Assembly (NCBI RefSeq): GCF_013409995.1
Contig: NZ_JACCBX010000005.1
Span: 434,001-498,000, forward strand
Source of the DNA: Neobacillus driksii
GTDB lineage: Bacteria; Bacillota; Bacilli; Bacillales; Cytobacillaceae
Length of the DNA: 64,000 nucleotides
Direction of reading: 5' to 3'
This document shows, one piece after another, positions 7,584 through 17,522 of the stretch. The notes beneath the pieces were generated by a model. That model had not been told where the DNA came from. It made no database searches and saw only the letters and a list, made by a program, of their open reading frames with translations. Position 1 is the stretch's first letter. The number at the start of each line of letters is the position of its first letter. Position numbers and translations under genes: made by a program.

Positions 7584-9716
7584 TTACTTCTTCTTTCCAG
7601 TTTTCTCTTTCAAATGTACTTCATAAGAAAAATCAACTGGATTTTTATCATCGGCAGGAGCCGCGTAAGATGTAATCATATAGTTCTTTCCATCTTTGAA
7701 TAACTGTCTTAGAGTTAGTGCATCCTCTTCTGTAACATTGAATGGATCTACTGTGATTACCTTGTAATTCGTTTTTGCACCCTTTTTATTACCAACTTCC
7801 TTCTCGTTTATAAATGTTACAGTGTAGTTTACATATTGACCAGCTAGTTCTTGGAACGATTTGAAGCTGTCTGTAGAGCTTCCATCGTTGCTATAACCGA
7901 TTTCTGGAATTGCAATATCATCTACATACCATCCAGCTTGAGTTGTACCCCAGTCAGTTAAGTAACGGAATGAAACTAATACTTTTTGACCTGCATATTG
8001 ACTTAAATCAAAGCTTTCTTCCTGCCAGTTGTCATATGTTCCTGTAAATCCAGGTACGTTATCTTTAATTTTTGGATAGCCTTCTTCAACAACATCACTG
8101 CGTGTATTTTCATTTTCTAAGCTATTCCAAGTCTCTCCACCATCAGTTGAAACTTGAACCATTCCGAAATCCCATTGCTCTTCGATATCAATTAAGTTAT
8201 CAAACTTCAATGTTGCACTTTTAACACCAGTAAGATCGGCTTCGAAGATTAAAGCATTATCAGCTTCGTCTCCCTGTCCACCCCATAATACTTTATTTGC
8301 AGCATTTTTAGGATCTGTCACAGATGTCCATGGAGTTCCTAAGAAATCCACACCATCAAAAGAAATACTTCTAATTTTATCTTGGAAATCTAACTCTTTA
8401 AAGTCACCACCCCAAGCTGGTACCCCTTCTTTTTCAAATGTAACAGCTTTTTCAAAGTCAACAGTCTTGCCACGCTTTGCACCTGTTGTAGCATTTACAA
8501 CTACATCACGAAGGTCAATACTGTCAAAATTATAGATTCCATTACCAACTCGATCAGTATCTAGTGTTAAGGCAGTAATAAAGTTTTGATAAAGTTGCGT
8601 AAAGTCAAGGCTAGAACCATGTGCCTTTAATACATCGTTTACACTGTTCATCCCTTGTGTTTCACTTAGCGCTAAGTCACGAATAAACTCTCGACCAAAT
8701 TTGTCATTCATATATAAGGTAAATAGGTAAACTTGACCATAATCTGCAATTGTTTCTGGACCAGTTTTTGCTCCTTGGTGTTCATCCCAATTCACTAGTG
8801 AGTTCTCAGGATGATCTAAGTAAAAGTTAATAGAGCTGTCGTCATGTCCATATCCACCAAGATATTCAGAGAAAGTAGACATACCCTCATTTAACCAAGT
8901 TTCTTCCGCACCATCATTGTCAGCATGAATTAAATGTTGTAACTCATGAATGGTTGTACCGAAGAAGGTAGACTCTAAACGAGTTTCCCAGCTGTTTGTA
9001 TCGATTGTAATGATATTTCTATCAATATAGTTTTCTAGTGTTTGCCAGAAGAAACCAGCAACAAAGAATGGATAAGCAGGGTTGTTATAGTTATCATCCT
9101 GAATATTATCTACTAACATGATAACCTTGTCGCTTCCCTCATAATATCCCACAGGAACATTTTTACCTGCCAATGGAGATTTTGACCCATCATGAACATC
9201 CGGTGTTCCAAAGAACGCTGTCGCTTTCGGGTAAATATTATTATCAAATTCATCACGTAGTTTATCTACTTGTGCTTGTGTTACCACATGAGCTGGGCGC
9301 GGATCACCCGGTTTAAATGAGAGGTCATTAGCCACCCAGATTTCAACATTTTCTCCCACACTACGTAATGTAAATGGTTTGAATTTTAACCCTCTATTTA
9401 AGAATTGTTTGGTTCCCCCATCATATGTAAAACTGCTAGTTGATGCAGCACTTTCTGATGATTGATTTTCATTAAAATTAATCTTCGCAGCTTGCTCAGC
9501 AATCTTCGCTTCTGCCTGCTTTAAGTATGAAGAATCTTTACTTAGTAGATTTAGTTGACCATCAATATCCACTCGATCCCCATAACGCTCTACATCCCAT
9601 TTTGCCGTTGTAGAAGTAGCAGCTTCTGCTTTTGAATGATTAGCTGATAACGGAGCAAAAAGTGATAGCGCTAATGCACCAGTTGCTAGAATTGATAATA
9701 ACTTTTTCTTTTTCAA
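7584..9716 (-). CDS. Secreted HExxH+E metalloprotease with InhA-like C-terminal domain
   Basis: A 710-residue exported protein. The TTG at 9716 is preferred: GGGAGG lies 9 nt upstream and translation from it gives a clean signal peptide (KKKK, hydrophobic core, AEAA). An earlier in-frame ATG at 9851 would add 45 residues of non-signal sequence. The catalytic signature is HELQH (257-261) with a glutamate in LNEG (277) as probable third zinc ligand, the gluzincin pattern, unlike the HExxHxxGxxD of the two neighbours. After the catalytic part a beta-sandwich (about 480-640, with WDFGMVQVSTDGGETW and GWYVDDIAIPE) closely resembles the equivalent InhA region, so this enzyme shares its accessory domain. 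The exact peptidase family (M30-like is possible) was not established. It converges with inhA. Confidence 0.85.
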   Translation of the reverse strand: MKKKKLLSILATGALALSLFAPLSANHSKAEAATSTTAKWDVERYGDRVDIDGQLNLLSKDSSYLKQAEAKIAEQAAKINFNENQSSESAASTSSFTYDGGTKQFLNRGLKFKPFTLRSVGENVEIWVANDLSFKPGDPRPAHVVTQAQVDKLRDEFDNNIYPKATAFFGTPDVHDGSKSPLAGKNVPVGYYEGSDKVIMLVDNIQDDNYNNPAYPFFVAGFFWQTLENYIDRNIITIDTNSWETRLESTFFGTTIHELQHLIHADNDGAEETWLNEGMSTFSEYLGGYGHDDSSINFYLDHPENSLVNWDEHQGAKTGPETIADYGQVYLFTLYMNDKFGREFIRDLALSETQGMNSVNDVLKAHGSSLDFTQLYQNFITALTLDTDRVGNGIYNFDSIDLRDVVVNATTGAKRGKTVDFEKAVTFEKEGVPAWGGDFKELDFQDKIRSISFDGVDFLGTPWTSVTDPKNAANKVLWGGQGDEADNALIFEADLTGVKSATLKFDNLIDIEEQWDFGMVQVSTDGGETWNSLENENTRSDVVEEGYPKIKDNVPGFTGTYDNWQEESFDLSQYAGQKVLVSFRYLTDWGTTQAGWYVDDIAIPEIGYSNDGSSTDSFKSFQELAGQYVNYTVTFINEKEVGNKKGAKTNYKVITVDPFNVTEEDALTLRQLFKDGKNYMITSYAAPADDKNPVDFSYEVHLKEKTGKKK

Positions 9717-9997
9717 CTTCTGGTTCCTCCCTTTTATCTCTATATGTTTTCGAAATAATAGTAACATAATGAATTTTTGGAATATATGGTTAATTAGATA
9801 CAAACGCCTATTCCTAAAGTTCCAATTTTTGTATGATTCTTCATGTTCCAATTTCCCTAAAAAACGTGATATTTATATCATTATTTCTCCTACAAAAGGA
9901 CCAAACCTTAATATTGATATTATTTCCCGGAAATAACTCATAGTTTACTTTTTAGCAGTACACCCTAAGAAAAAGTATGTAAACAGGAGGAAGAAAT

Positions 9998-11206
9998 GTG
10001 AATGTAGATGATATTATCATTGCAAGGGAGAAGATGAAGGGGGCTGTCCATAGCACGCCTTTAGACTACTCCAAGACATTTAGTCGGCTTTCTCATAATG
10101 AAGTATATTTAAAGCTTGAAAACCTCCAAAAGACTGGGTCCTTTAAAGTGAGAGGTTCTTATAATAAACTGATTTCACTGTCAAAGGAAGAGCTGCAAAA
10201 GGGGGTAGTAGCTGCTTCAGCAGGCAACCATGCACAAGGAGTTGCGTATTCAAGTCAAATGCTTGGCGTAGACTGTACGATTGTAATGCCAAAGGGTGCA
10301 CCCCTTAGTAAGGTATTAGCTACGAAACAGTATGGAGCACAGGTACTCCAAGAAGGAGGTACATTCGATGATGCCCTTGCATATGCTTTGGAACTAAAAG
10401 AGGAAAGGGACGCCACCTTTATTCATGCTTTTGATGATGAAGCGATTATTGCCGGACAAGGAACAGTTGGATTAGAGATACTCGACCAACTCCAAGACGT
10501 AGAGGCAATTATTTGCCCTGTAGGAGGCGGCGGGCTAATTGCGGGAGTTGCACTAGCTGTAAAAGAGAAAAACCCCCATATAGCCGTATATGGAGTCCAG
10601 GCGCTTGCCTGCCCAAGCATGAAAACATCTTTAAAGGAAAAGAAACCAGTAATGGTTGACTCCACTCCGACAATGGCAGATGGGATCGCTGTTAAAAAGC
10701 CGGGACAGAGAACATTTGAAATCATTCAAAAATATGTAGATGATATTTATTGTGTCGATGAGATGGAAATTGCTAGAACGATGCTTATGCTATTAGAAAG
10801 AAACAAACTGCTAGTGGAAGGATCTGGAGCATGTTCACTATCATCACTTTTATATGAGAAAGTAAACTTGAAAGAAAAGAAAGTAGTTGCCATATTAAGC
10901 GGAGGCAATGTTGATATGAATTTTATTTCAAGAATCATCGAACGCGGTTTAGTCGAGTCGGGGCGCTTTGCTACATTTACCATCACCCTAAAGGATAAAC
11001 CTGGTGAACTTCAAAAGACTTTGAGCTCTCTTACCGAATTAGATGCGAACATCCAATCCGTTAATCTCAATCGAATGGGTAAAAATATATATCCTGGATA
11101 TGCTGGTCTGGAAATATCGGTAGAAACAAAAAACAACGAACATATCGATATGCTTTATAAAGTCCTAAAAGAAAGTAATGCTAGTGTAGAGGTGGCCTAT
11201 TTTTAG
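9998..11206 (+). CDS. ilvA: Threonine ammonia-lyase (threonine dehydratase)
   Basis: A cytosolic PLP enzyme that deaminates L-threonine to 2-oxobutanoate, the first step toward isoleucine. The PLP lysine is in KTGSFKVRG (K50), the cofactor phosphate loop is the glycine run PVGGGGL, and a single ACT regulatory domain occupies about residues 326-402 (FTITLKDKPGELQ onward). At 402 residues with one ACT domain it matches the Bacillus/Corynebacterium form, not the longer E. coli IlvA with two ACT-like domains. A catabolic TdcB role cannot be excluded. GTG 9998 is used: AGGAGG ends 7 nt before it, and the overlapping ATG at 9996 is followed at once by a stop. It is monocistronic, with a terminator at 11215-11246. 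No T-box leader was found. Confidence 0.93.
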   Translation: MNVDDIIIAREKMKGAVHSTPLDYSKTFSRLSHNEVYLKLENLQKTGSFKVRGSYNKLISLSKEELQKGVVAASAGNHAQGVAYSSQMLGVDCTIVMPKGAPLSKVLATKQYGAQVLQEGGTFDDALAYALELKEERDATFIHAFDDEAIIAGQGTVGLEILDQLQDVEAIICPVGGGGLIAGVALAVKEKNPHIAVYGVQALACPSMKTSLKEKKPVMVDSTPTMADGIAVKKPGQRTFEIIQKYVDDIYCVDEMEIARTMLMLLERNKLLVEGSGACSLSSLLYEKVNLKEKKVVAILSGGNVDMNFISRIIERGLVESGRFATFTITLKDKPGELQKTLSSLTELDANIQSVNLNRMGKNIYPGYAGLEISVETKNNEHIDMLYKVLKESNASVEVAYF

Positions 11207-11214
11207 CCATAAGA

Positions 11215-11246
11215 AAAGAGTGTTGATTCGTCAACACTCTTTTTTA
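11215..11246. terminator. Bidirectional terminator between ilvA and oppF
   Basis: Stem AGAGTGTTGA (11217-11226) and TCAACACTCT (11231-11240), loop TTCG, with A and T tracts on both sides. Confidence 0.9.
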
Positions 11247-11254
11247 ACTACTGC

Positions 11255-12190
11255 TTATTTATTTTTTTGCTCATTTTGGTATCTTTCAAATTCCTTTGCC
11301 GTACAACGTACAAAATGACCTGGTGTAACTTCTCTTAGCTCAAACTCACCATCTGCATCATGTACAGTTGGATCATAAGGCATACGTTTACGCGTACGCT
11401 CGTATCTTGGATCTGGAAGAGGAATAGCGGATAACAATGATTTTGTATAAGGATGAATAGGATTGTTGTATAATTCATCACTCTCTGCTAATTCTACCAA
11501 GTTACCCATATACATCACGCCAATTCGGTCTGAAATATACTTAACCATTGAAAGGTCATGAGCGATGAACAAATACGTTAATCCACGTTCTTTTTGGAGT
11601 TTCTTAAGCAGATTAACTACCTGTGCTTGAATAGAGACGTCCAATGCAGAAATAGGTTCATCGGCAATGATAAACTCAGGATCCACTGCCAGCGCTCTAG
11701 CAATACCAATCCGCTGTCTTTGCCCGCCGCTGAATTCATGAGGGAAACGAGTAGCATGCTCTTTGTTTAGACCTACCGCTTCTAGTAATTCCTCAACTTT
11801 TGCCTTGCGCTCAGCATCGTTTTTTACTAGTTTGTGGACGTCTAGACCTTCAGCAATGATATCGAGTACCGTCATTCTTGGATTTAAGGATGAAGACGGA
11901 TCCTGGAAAATCATCTGCATTTTCCGATTAAATTTAAGGAGTTGGGACTTGTTTTTCTTGCCATGAACATCTTCACCATTAAATTTAACTTCGCCGCCTG
12001 TTGCATCGTAAAGTCTAATAATTGTTCTCCCTGTTGTAGACTTTCCACAACCAGATTCCCCAACTAGACCAAAGGTTTCACCCTTATATACGTCAAAGCT
12101 AACACCGTCAACAGCCTTGATTGTATTCTTTTTCCCTACAGCAAAATGCTTTTGTAAGTTCTTTACTTCAAGTAGTTTTTCTCTTGTCAC
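11255..12190 (-). CDS. oppF: Oligopeptide ABC transporter ATPase OppF
   Basis: A 311-residue ATP-binding subunit. Walker A is GESGCGKST, the signature is [15 protein letters not shown] and Walker B is [12 protein letters not shown]. The C-terminal extension after about residue 240 ([19 protein letters not shown]) is the OPP/DPP-specific oligopeptide-binding tail. It is the last gene of oppABCDF. Its GTG start overlaps the oppD stop by four bases (GTGA), so translation is coupled. With OppD it forms the ATPase dimer under the OppB-OppC pore for peptide import. Confidence 0.95.
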   Translation of the reverse strand: MTREKLLEVKNLQKHFAVGKKNTIKAVDGVSFDVYKGETFGLVGESGCGKSTTGRTIIRLYDATGGEVKFNGEDVHGKKNKSQLLKFNRKMQMIFQDPSSSLNPRMTVLDIIAEGLDVHKLVKNDAERKAKVEELLEAVGLNKEHATRFPHEFSGGQRQRIGIARALAVDPEFIIADEPISALDVSIQAQVVNLLKKLQKERGLTYLFIAHDLSMVKYISDRIGVMYMGNLVELAESDELYNNPIHPYTKSLLSAIPLPDPRYERTRKRMPYDPTVHDADGEFELREVTPGHFVRCTAKEFERYQNEQKNK

Positions 12191-13242
12191 CGTTTTCCAC
12201 CGCCTTTAGTACCTGTTTGAGCAAAACCTTGCATCCTGTGCTTAACAGCATCAGGCGGCTCAATTTTAGGCGCATCTGGGTGCAGTAGCCAGGTTGCTGC
12301 GTAATGTGTGTCTGAAACCTTAAACATCGGTGGTTCCATTACTGTATCAATTTCTAAAGCAAATTGATTTCTTGGAGCAAACGCATCCCCTACAGGAGGA
12401 GTAAGCATGTTAGGCGGACTGCCAGGAATAGCGAAAAGCTCTTCGTCACTGCTATCCAATGTAGGCATAGAACCGATCAATCCCCACGTATATGGGTGTT
12501 TAGGGTTGTAGAAAATATCATCTACTGTCCCAATTTCTACGATTTTTCCAGCGTACATAACCGCTACGCGATCTGCCACGTTTGCTACGACACCAAGGTC
12601 GTGTGTGATAAAAATAATCGCACTATCCGTTTTTTGTTGAATACTCTTCATCAATTCTAAGATTTGAGCTTGAATGGTTACGTCAAGCGCAGTCGTTGGT
12701 TCGTCTGCAATTAGAATTTTGGGATTACATGCTAAAGCAATCGCTACAACTACACGCTGACGCATACCGCCTGAGAATTGGTGAGGGTATTGATCTATAC
12801 GTACATCAGGTCTTGGAATTCCAACAAGAGTTAGAAGTTCAAGCGCTGTTTTCCTTGCTTCTTGTTTGCTCATATTTTGGTGCTTAATCAGACCTTCCAT
12901 GATCTGATTTCCGATTTTCATCGTCGGATTTAGAGATGACATTGGATCTTGGAAAACCATTGAAATGTCTTTTCCACGAATTTTTTGCATTTCCTTGCTG
13001 GTTTTCTTTGCTATGTCTTCTCCCTCAAGAAGGATTTGACCTTCTTTAATATAGCCATGCGGCTCTGGAAGAAGTCTCATGATCGCATTAGAGGTTACTG
13101 ACTTCCCGGATCCAGATTCGCCTACTATTGCCAATGTTTCACCTTTATTTAAATCAAAGGTAACACCACGAACAGCATGCACTTCACCATTGTAGGTGTT
13201 AAATGATACTTTTAAATCTTTGACTTCTAATAATTTACTCAT
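12187..13242 (-). CDS. oppD: Oligopeptide ABC transporter ATPase OppD
   Basis: A 351-residue ATP-binding subunit with Walker [11 protein letters not shown], signature [15 protein letters not shown] and Walker [13 protein letters not shown]. The C-terminal extension ([18 protein letters not shown]) marks the peptide/nickel ABC subfamily. It partners OppF. The ATG at 13242 follows AGGTG at a good distance and lies 19 nt after the oppC stop. Confidence 0.95.
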   Translation of the reverse strand: MSKLLEVKDLKVSFNTYNGEVHAVRGVTFDLNKGETLAIVGESGSGKSVTSNAIMRLLPEPHGYIKEGQILLEGEDIAKKTSKEMQKIRGKDISMVFQDPMSSLNPTMKIGNQIMEGLIKHQNMSKQEARKTALELLTLVGIPRPDVRIDQYPHQFSGGMRQRVVVAIALACNPKILIADEPTTALDVTIQAQILELMKSIQQKTDSAIIFITHDLGVVANVADRVAVMYAGKIVEIGTVDDIFYNPKHPYTWGLIGSMPTLDSSDEELFAIPGSPPNMLTPPVGDAFAPRNQFALEIDTVMEPPMFKVSDTHYAATWLLHPDAPKIEPPDAVKHRMQGFAQTGTKGGGKR

Positions 13243-13261
13243 TTATTAAACACCTACCTTC

Positions 13262-14416
13262 TTATTTATGCATTTTAGGATCAAATGCATCTCTCAAACC
13301 ATCACCAACAATATTAAATGCAATCATAAGTACAGAAATTACAATTGCCGGGAACACAAGCATGTATGGATAAAGTCTGAGGTTATCAAACCCAAGGTCA
13401 ATTAAAGATCCTAGTGATGCATCTGGAGGAACAATACCTAGTCCAATAAAGCTTAGGAATGCCTCAAAAAAGATCGCTCCTGGAACTGAAAACATTGTGT
13501 TAATAATGATAATACCGCTGATATTTGGAACTAAGTGTTTTCTAATGATTGTACCGTTAGACGTCCCTAAAGTTCTTGAAGCTAAAACAAACTCTTGGTT
13601 TTTTAGCTTTAATACTTCACCACGGACAATTCGGGACATACCAATCCAGCCAGTGATCGATAAAGCAATGACAATCGAAATAATACCTGGCTTAAGAACG
13701 AGCATCATTAATAAGATAATAACTAGGTTAGGAATACCTACCAAAATCTCAGCGATACGCTGCATCACATTGTCAACTCTTCCGCCATAAAAAGCAGAAA
13801 TCCCACCATAAGCAACCCCAATAACAAGGTCAAGTACTGCCGCAACAAAAGCAATGATTAAGGAAACCCTTGTACCTTCCCAAAGCCTTGTCCATTGGTC
13901 ACGTCCTAAGGCATCACTGCCAAACCAGAAATAAGTGTCTTTCATATCCTTTGCTTCATAGATTCGGTAGGTTGCTTCAACTTCTGCAGAATTTCTTGTA
14001 CCGTCACCTTTATTAAGGACTTTAATATCAATAAACTCTTCTTTATTATCAAATCTTGCATTCGCCTTGGCCGTAGCCTGCTGAACATCTTTCCCTTGGA
14101 ACTTTCCAGATAATGTACCATCCATACCTAGCCAAGAGACATTCTCTAGAACTGGTACACGTGGAGGCATTTTTGCTCTTTTTAAATCCTGTTCATCTGA
14201 GCCAAAGTCGTTCATCCATGGACCAACAATACTCATGATAATAATAAACAGGATAAGAATCATACTGAAAACGGCAGGCTTATTACCTAAAAGTGTTCTT
14301 TTTGCGTCCTGAAAAAACGTTCTGCTTGGAGCTGATATTTTTTCACTCGTATCCTCTTTACGTACCAGAGGAACAAATAAATCTTTTGGTATATTATTTA
14401 AGTTATTTTTATCCAT
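13262..14416 (-). CDS. oppC: Oligopeptide ABC transporter permease OppC
   Basis: A 384-residue inner-membrane permease. One membrane helix near residues 50-70 is followed by an extracytoplasmic segment (about 70-165) longer than in the usual OppC of about 300 residues. The remaining helices and the coupling loop (EVLKLKNQEFVLASRTLG) that contacts OppD/OppF come after. The long loop is common in Bacillus peptide permeases. The ATG follows the oppB stop after one base, with the ribosome site inside the end of oppB. Confidence 0.93.
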   Translation of the reverse strand: MDKNNLNNIPKDLFVPLVRKEDTSEKISAPSRTFFQDAKRTLLGNKPAVFSMILILFIIIMSIVGPWMNDFGSDEQDLKRAKMPPRVPVLENVSWLGMDGTLSGKFQGKDVQQATAKANARFDNKEEFIDIKVLNKGDGTRNSAEVEATYRIYEAKDMKDTYFWFGSDALGRDQWTRLWEGTRVSLIIAFVAAVLDLVIGVAYGGISAFYGGRVDNVMQRIAEILVGIPNLVIILLMMLVLKPGIISIVIALSITGWIGMSRIVRGEVLKLKNQEFVLASRTLGTSNGTIIRKHLVPNISGIIIINTMFSVPGAIFFEAFLSFIGLGIVPPDASLGSLIDLGFDNLRLYPYMLVFPAIVISVLMIAFNIVGDGLRDAFDPKMHK

Positions 14417-14417
14417 T

Positions 14418-15347
14418 TTATTTATTTCCTCCTGCTAGTCTAATCCTAGGATCAATTAATCCGTATAGGAGGTCAATGATTAAGATAATCACAATAAATC
14501 CAAAAGCAAATAACAATGTTGTACCCATAATTGTTGGGTAGTCATTTACCATAACAGATGTAACGAATTGCTCACCTATACCAGGAATTGCAAAAATTTG
14601 TTCGATAACCATTGAACCTGTCATCAAACCAACTGCCATCGGGCCCAATACGGTGATTAACGGAATAAGTGCATTTCGCAATCCATGTTTTAAAATGATT
14701 CCGGTTTCAGAAACACCTTTCGCGCGCGCGGTAATGATGTAGTTAGAATGTAATACTTCTACCATCTCAGTTCTTGTAAAACGTGCAGCTGTTGCCATCG
14801 GGTGAATCGCCAAAGCGATCGTTGGCAAGATGGTATGTGCAGATGTGCCCCATAAAGCCACAGGGAACCAGCCTAATTTTACAGCAAATACATATTGTAA
14901 TAATCCTGCAAACACAAATGAAGGAATCGAGGTTCCTATAACTGCGATAATGGTAGAAGAAAAGTCAATTGGACTATTCCTGAAGATAGAGGCTAATAAT
15001 CCAAGGATTATACCTAAGATAGACCCAACTACCAATGCTTGAAAGCCTAATAGTGCAGATGGCCCGATTCTGTCCATCAAGATTGTTGTAACCGGTGTAT
15101 TGTCAAACTTAAACGATACGCCCAAATCACCTTTTACAAGCCCACCAAGATATTTTGCATATTGAACTGGAATAGGTTCATTCAACCCATATTTTTCTAA
15201 AATAATTGCCTTTTGTTCTTCACTCAATTTATCTTCTGCCTGTAACGGGCTACCCGGCAATATTTTCATAAGAAAGAACGAGAAAGTCGCAATAATAAAT
15301 AATGTTATTAACATATACCATACGCGACGGAGTAAATATCGAGTCAT
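14418..15347 (-). CDS. oppB: Oligopeptide ABC transporter permease OppB
   Basis: A 309-residue permease with the N-terminal helix and motif typical of OppB/DppB (LLRRVWYMLITLFIIATFSF), several further helices and the coupling loop TEMVEVLHSNYIITARAKG. It pairs with OppC to form the transmembrane path. AGGAGG sits 7 nt before ATG 15347. A stem-loop at 15444-15470 separates it from oppA, which would allow more binding protein than permease to be made. Confidence 0.94.
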   Translation of the reverse strand: MTRYLLRRVWYMLITLFIIATFSFFLMKILPGSPLQAEDKLSEEQKAIILEKYGLNEPIPVQYAKYLGGLVKGDLGVSFKFDNTPVTTILMDRIGPSALLGFQALVVGSILGIILGLLASIFRNSPIDFSSTIIAVIGTSIPSFVFAGLLQYVFAVKLGWFPVALWGTSAHTILPTIALAIHPMATAARFTRTEMVEVLHSNYIITARAKGVSETGIILKHGLRNALIPLITVLGPMAVGLMTGSMVIEQIFAIPGIGEQFVTSVMVNDYPTIMGTTLLFAFGFIVIILIIDLLYGLIDPRIRLAGGNK

Positions 15348-15443
15348 GTTTGCACCTCCTAAATTTCTCTTTATTATATGTTATATCGAGTCGATTATAA
15401 ATTTTTGTTATAATCGGAATATTCACACCCATAAGCCGAAAGA

Positions 15444-15470
15444 GAGTATATGCTTTAAAAGCATACACTC
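15444..15470 (-). terminator. Intra-operon stem-loop between oppA and oppB
   Basis: A 13-bp stem of GAGT(G/A)TATGCTTT type with a one-base centre; the minus-strand transcript continues into TCTTTC, a weak T tract. It fits partial termination or mRNA end protection downstream of oppA. Confidence 0.6.
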
Positions 15471-15515
15471 CCTTCAATTTTATAATAGTATACTATACTA
15501 TTTTTTTACTGATTA

Positions 15516-17186
15516 TTATTCTTCAGCGCCAACGCTAGCCCACTTGTATTCATAAGTTGCTCCGAATGGGTTTGTAAATACACCCTGTACTTTAGGAGAA
15601 ACTAGTAGAGCAGATGCTCTTTGATATACAGGAGCGATTGCTGCATCTTTAAATAAGATTTTTTCTGCTTTTAAGAAGTTTTCATTACGTGCTTCTGGAT
15701 CTGTAGCTAAAGTTGTAGCTGTTTCATTTACTAACTTATCATATTCTGGGTTAGAATAGCCCATTTGGTTGTTTCCGCCATCAGTTAACCAAAGATTCAT
15801 ATAGGTATATGGATCAAGGAAGTCAGGTCCCCATCCAGCAAACTGCATGTCATAATCCATAGCTGTGTCTAGTTCTAGACGTTGTTCAAATGGTACTTCT
15901 TTTAAAGTAACTTTTAAACCAGGTAGGTTAGTTGTCCATTGGTTTGCAAGGTATTGGTTCATCATTTTAGAAACTTCGTTGTCTCCGCCTAGGAATTCGA
16001 TTTCAACTGAATCAGTTCCTAGTTCAGCTAAAGCTTTTTCCCAGTATTTCTTAGCTTCGTCTAAATCGTATTTCATTAGATCTCCACTAACTTCGCGGAA
16101 GTCTTTACCATCTGGAGTTGGAACGAAATCTTTTGGTACTAGACCGTTAGCAACGATAGAACCGTTGTTTAAGATTTCATCTACTAATGCTTGCTTATCA
16201 AATGCACGAGCAAGTGCATTACGTACGTTTGCGTTAGCAAGAGCTTTGTTTCTTGTTTGGTTGAACTTAATATAGAATACAGAAGTATCAGGTTCTACTG
16301 TGTAATCATCATGAGTTGAGTATTGGTCAACTAGGTCAGATGATAAACCAGCACGATCAACTTCACCTTTTTCATATAGGTCAACAGCTGTTTGTGATTC
16401 TTTAACTACTACATAATGCATTTTTTCTAATTTAACAGTTTTTGCATCCCAGTAATCTGTATTCTTAACTAATTCCCACTCTTGAGCAGTACTAGTCCAG
16501 TTAGAGAACTTGAATGGACCATTAGATAATAATGTATCAGCGCTAGTAGCGAATGTATCACCTTTTTCTTCAACGAACTTTTGGTTCAATGGTAAGAAAG
16601 TACCGAAAGTTGTTAAAGATTCAAAGTATGGAGTTGCATTTTCAAGTTCAACAACTAGTTTGAAATCGCCATCAGCTTTAACTCCTAATTGATCAACAGG
16701 AACTTCACCTTTGTTTACAGCAGTTGCGTTTTTAATAACGCCGCCCATCATGTATGGACCATATTCAGATCCAGTTGCTGGGTCAACCGCACGACGCCAA
16801 GCATAAACGAAATCGTTAGCAGTTACAGGGTCGCCATTAGACCACTTAGCATCTTCACGCAAAGTAAATGTCCAAGTTTTACCATCTTCACTTACTTCAT
16901 GCTTCGTTGCAATACCATCACTTACTTGACCTTTTTCGTCAAGACGGTATAGACCTTCCATTGTAGCACCTAAGAATTGGAATGCATATTCATCAGTACC
17001 TAATGATGGGTCCATAGATGGAATAGTGTCACCATTAATAAAGTTTAATGTTTGTTCTACTTTTGGCTTATCAGCTGTATCTTTGGAATCATCAGCTGTG
17101 TCTTTGTCGCCGCCGCCTGAACATGCTGCTAAGAACATGCTTAGCACTAAGCTAAGGGCTAAAAGCCATGCATACTTTTTCTTCAT
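15516..17186 (-). CDS. oppA: Oligopeptide-binding lipoprotein OppA
   Basis: A 556-residue extracellular solute-binding lipoprotein. The signal peptide ends in lipobox LAAC with the lipidated Cys at residue 22, followed by a polar linker rich in Asp and Lys. The body is the SBP family 5 fold, including the WTFTLREDAKWSNGDPVTAND family signature region near residue 110. It is first in the opp operon and delivers peptides to OppBC. ATG 17186 follows TAGGAGG. A promoter is visible at 17251-17280. It has a close paralogue at 22548-24212: same length, same lipobox and near-identical C-terminus (YEYKWA). Confidence 0.95.
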   Translation of the reverse strand: MKKKYAWLLALSLVLSMFLAACSGGGDKDTADDSKDTADKPKVEQTLNFINGDTIPSMDPSLGTDEYAFQFLGATMEGLYRLDEKGQVSDGIATKHEVSEDGKTWTFTLREDAKWSNGDPVTANDFVYAWRRAVDPATGSEYGPYMMGGVIKNATAVNKGEVPVDQLGVKADGDFKLVVELENATPYFESLTTFGTFLPLNQKFVEEKGDTFATSADTLLSNGPFKFSNWTSTAQEWELVKNTDYWDAKTVKLEKMHYVVVKESQTAVDLYEKGEVDRAGLSSDLVDQYSTHDDYTVEPDTSVFYIKFNQTRNKALANANVRNALARAFDKQALVDEILNNGSIVANGLVPKDFVPTPDGKDFREVSGDLMKYDLDEAKKYWEKALAELGTDSVEIEFLGGDNEVSKMMNQYLANQWTTNLPGLKVTLKEVPFEQRLELDTAMDYDMQFAGWGPDFLDPYTYMNLWLTDGGNNQMGYSNPEYDKLVNETATTLATDPEARNENFLKAEKILFKDAAIAPVYQRASALLVSPKVQGVFTNPFGATYEYKWASVGAEE

Positions 17187-17250
17187 GAAAAAATGACCTC
17201 CTATTGTTTTATTTTTCTGTCAATTCGCTCTTAAAAAAGAAGCTAAAGAA

Positions 17251-17280
17251 ATCATACTATTTTTCTACTACTCTTGTAAA
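17251..17280 (-). promoter_or_regulatory. Candidate oppA promoter
   Basis: Minus-strand TTTACA (17275-17280), 18-nt spacer, TATGAT (17251-17256), giving a leader of about 60 nt before the oppA ATG. Confidence 0.5.
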
Positions 17281-17522
17281 GACTAAATATATAAAAGAGT
17301 CAAAAAATTACTATATCATTATAGATTACAGCAACATTACAGTTGATATATCAATACTTTTTGTTAGATTATTTAACAAAAAAATTATTCTAAAATCAGA
17401 ATGCGCTTTCTTAATTTTTAAGAGAAATTGGATAAAGTATACTTTGTCAGCGTATTAGGTTAAAATACCCTTATTCTTTATTACATGCTTAAAATAATAT
17501 TATAAAGATAAGGTGAAAGTAA
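17281..17522. other. AT-rich divergent intergenic region between oppA and the DUF3899 gene
   Basis: Very AT-rich, with no convincing gene. It holds two palindromes: TTGATATATCAA (17343-17354) and a perfect 9-bp inverted repeat TTTTTGTTA/TAACAAAAA (17358-17366 and 17374-17382). The second could be a weak bidirectional hairpin or an operator; no regulator is identifiable. Confidence 0.35.

Noticed and set aside
15370-15405. FrlR-box-like sequence upstream of oppB (GTTATATCGAGTCGATTAT)
   Set aside because: Needs a 2-nt insertion to align, and there is no functional link to fructoselysine genes.
15865-16275. 136-residue frame antisense to oppA (similar ones antisense to dnaC, 55111-55593, and yyxA, 42804-43190)
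   Set aside because: Serine-rich shadow translations of strong genes on the other strand; no family features or ribosome sites.
17204-17458. 84-residue plus-strand frame in the oppA upstream region
   Set aside because: Lys/Tyr/Ile-rich low-complexity translation, no ribosome site, and it overlaps the oppA promoter.
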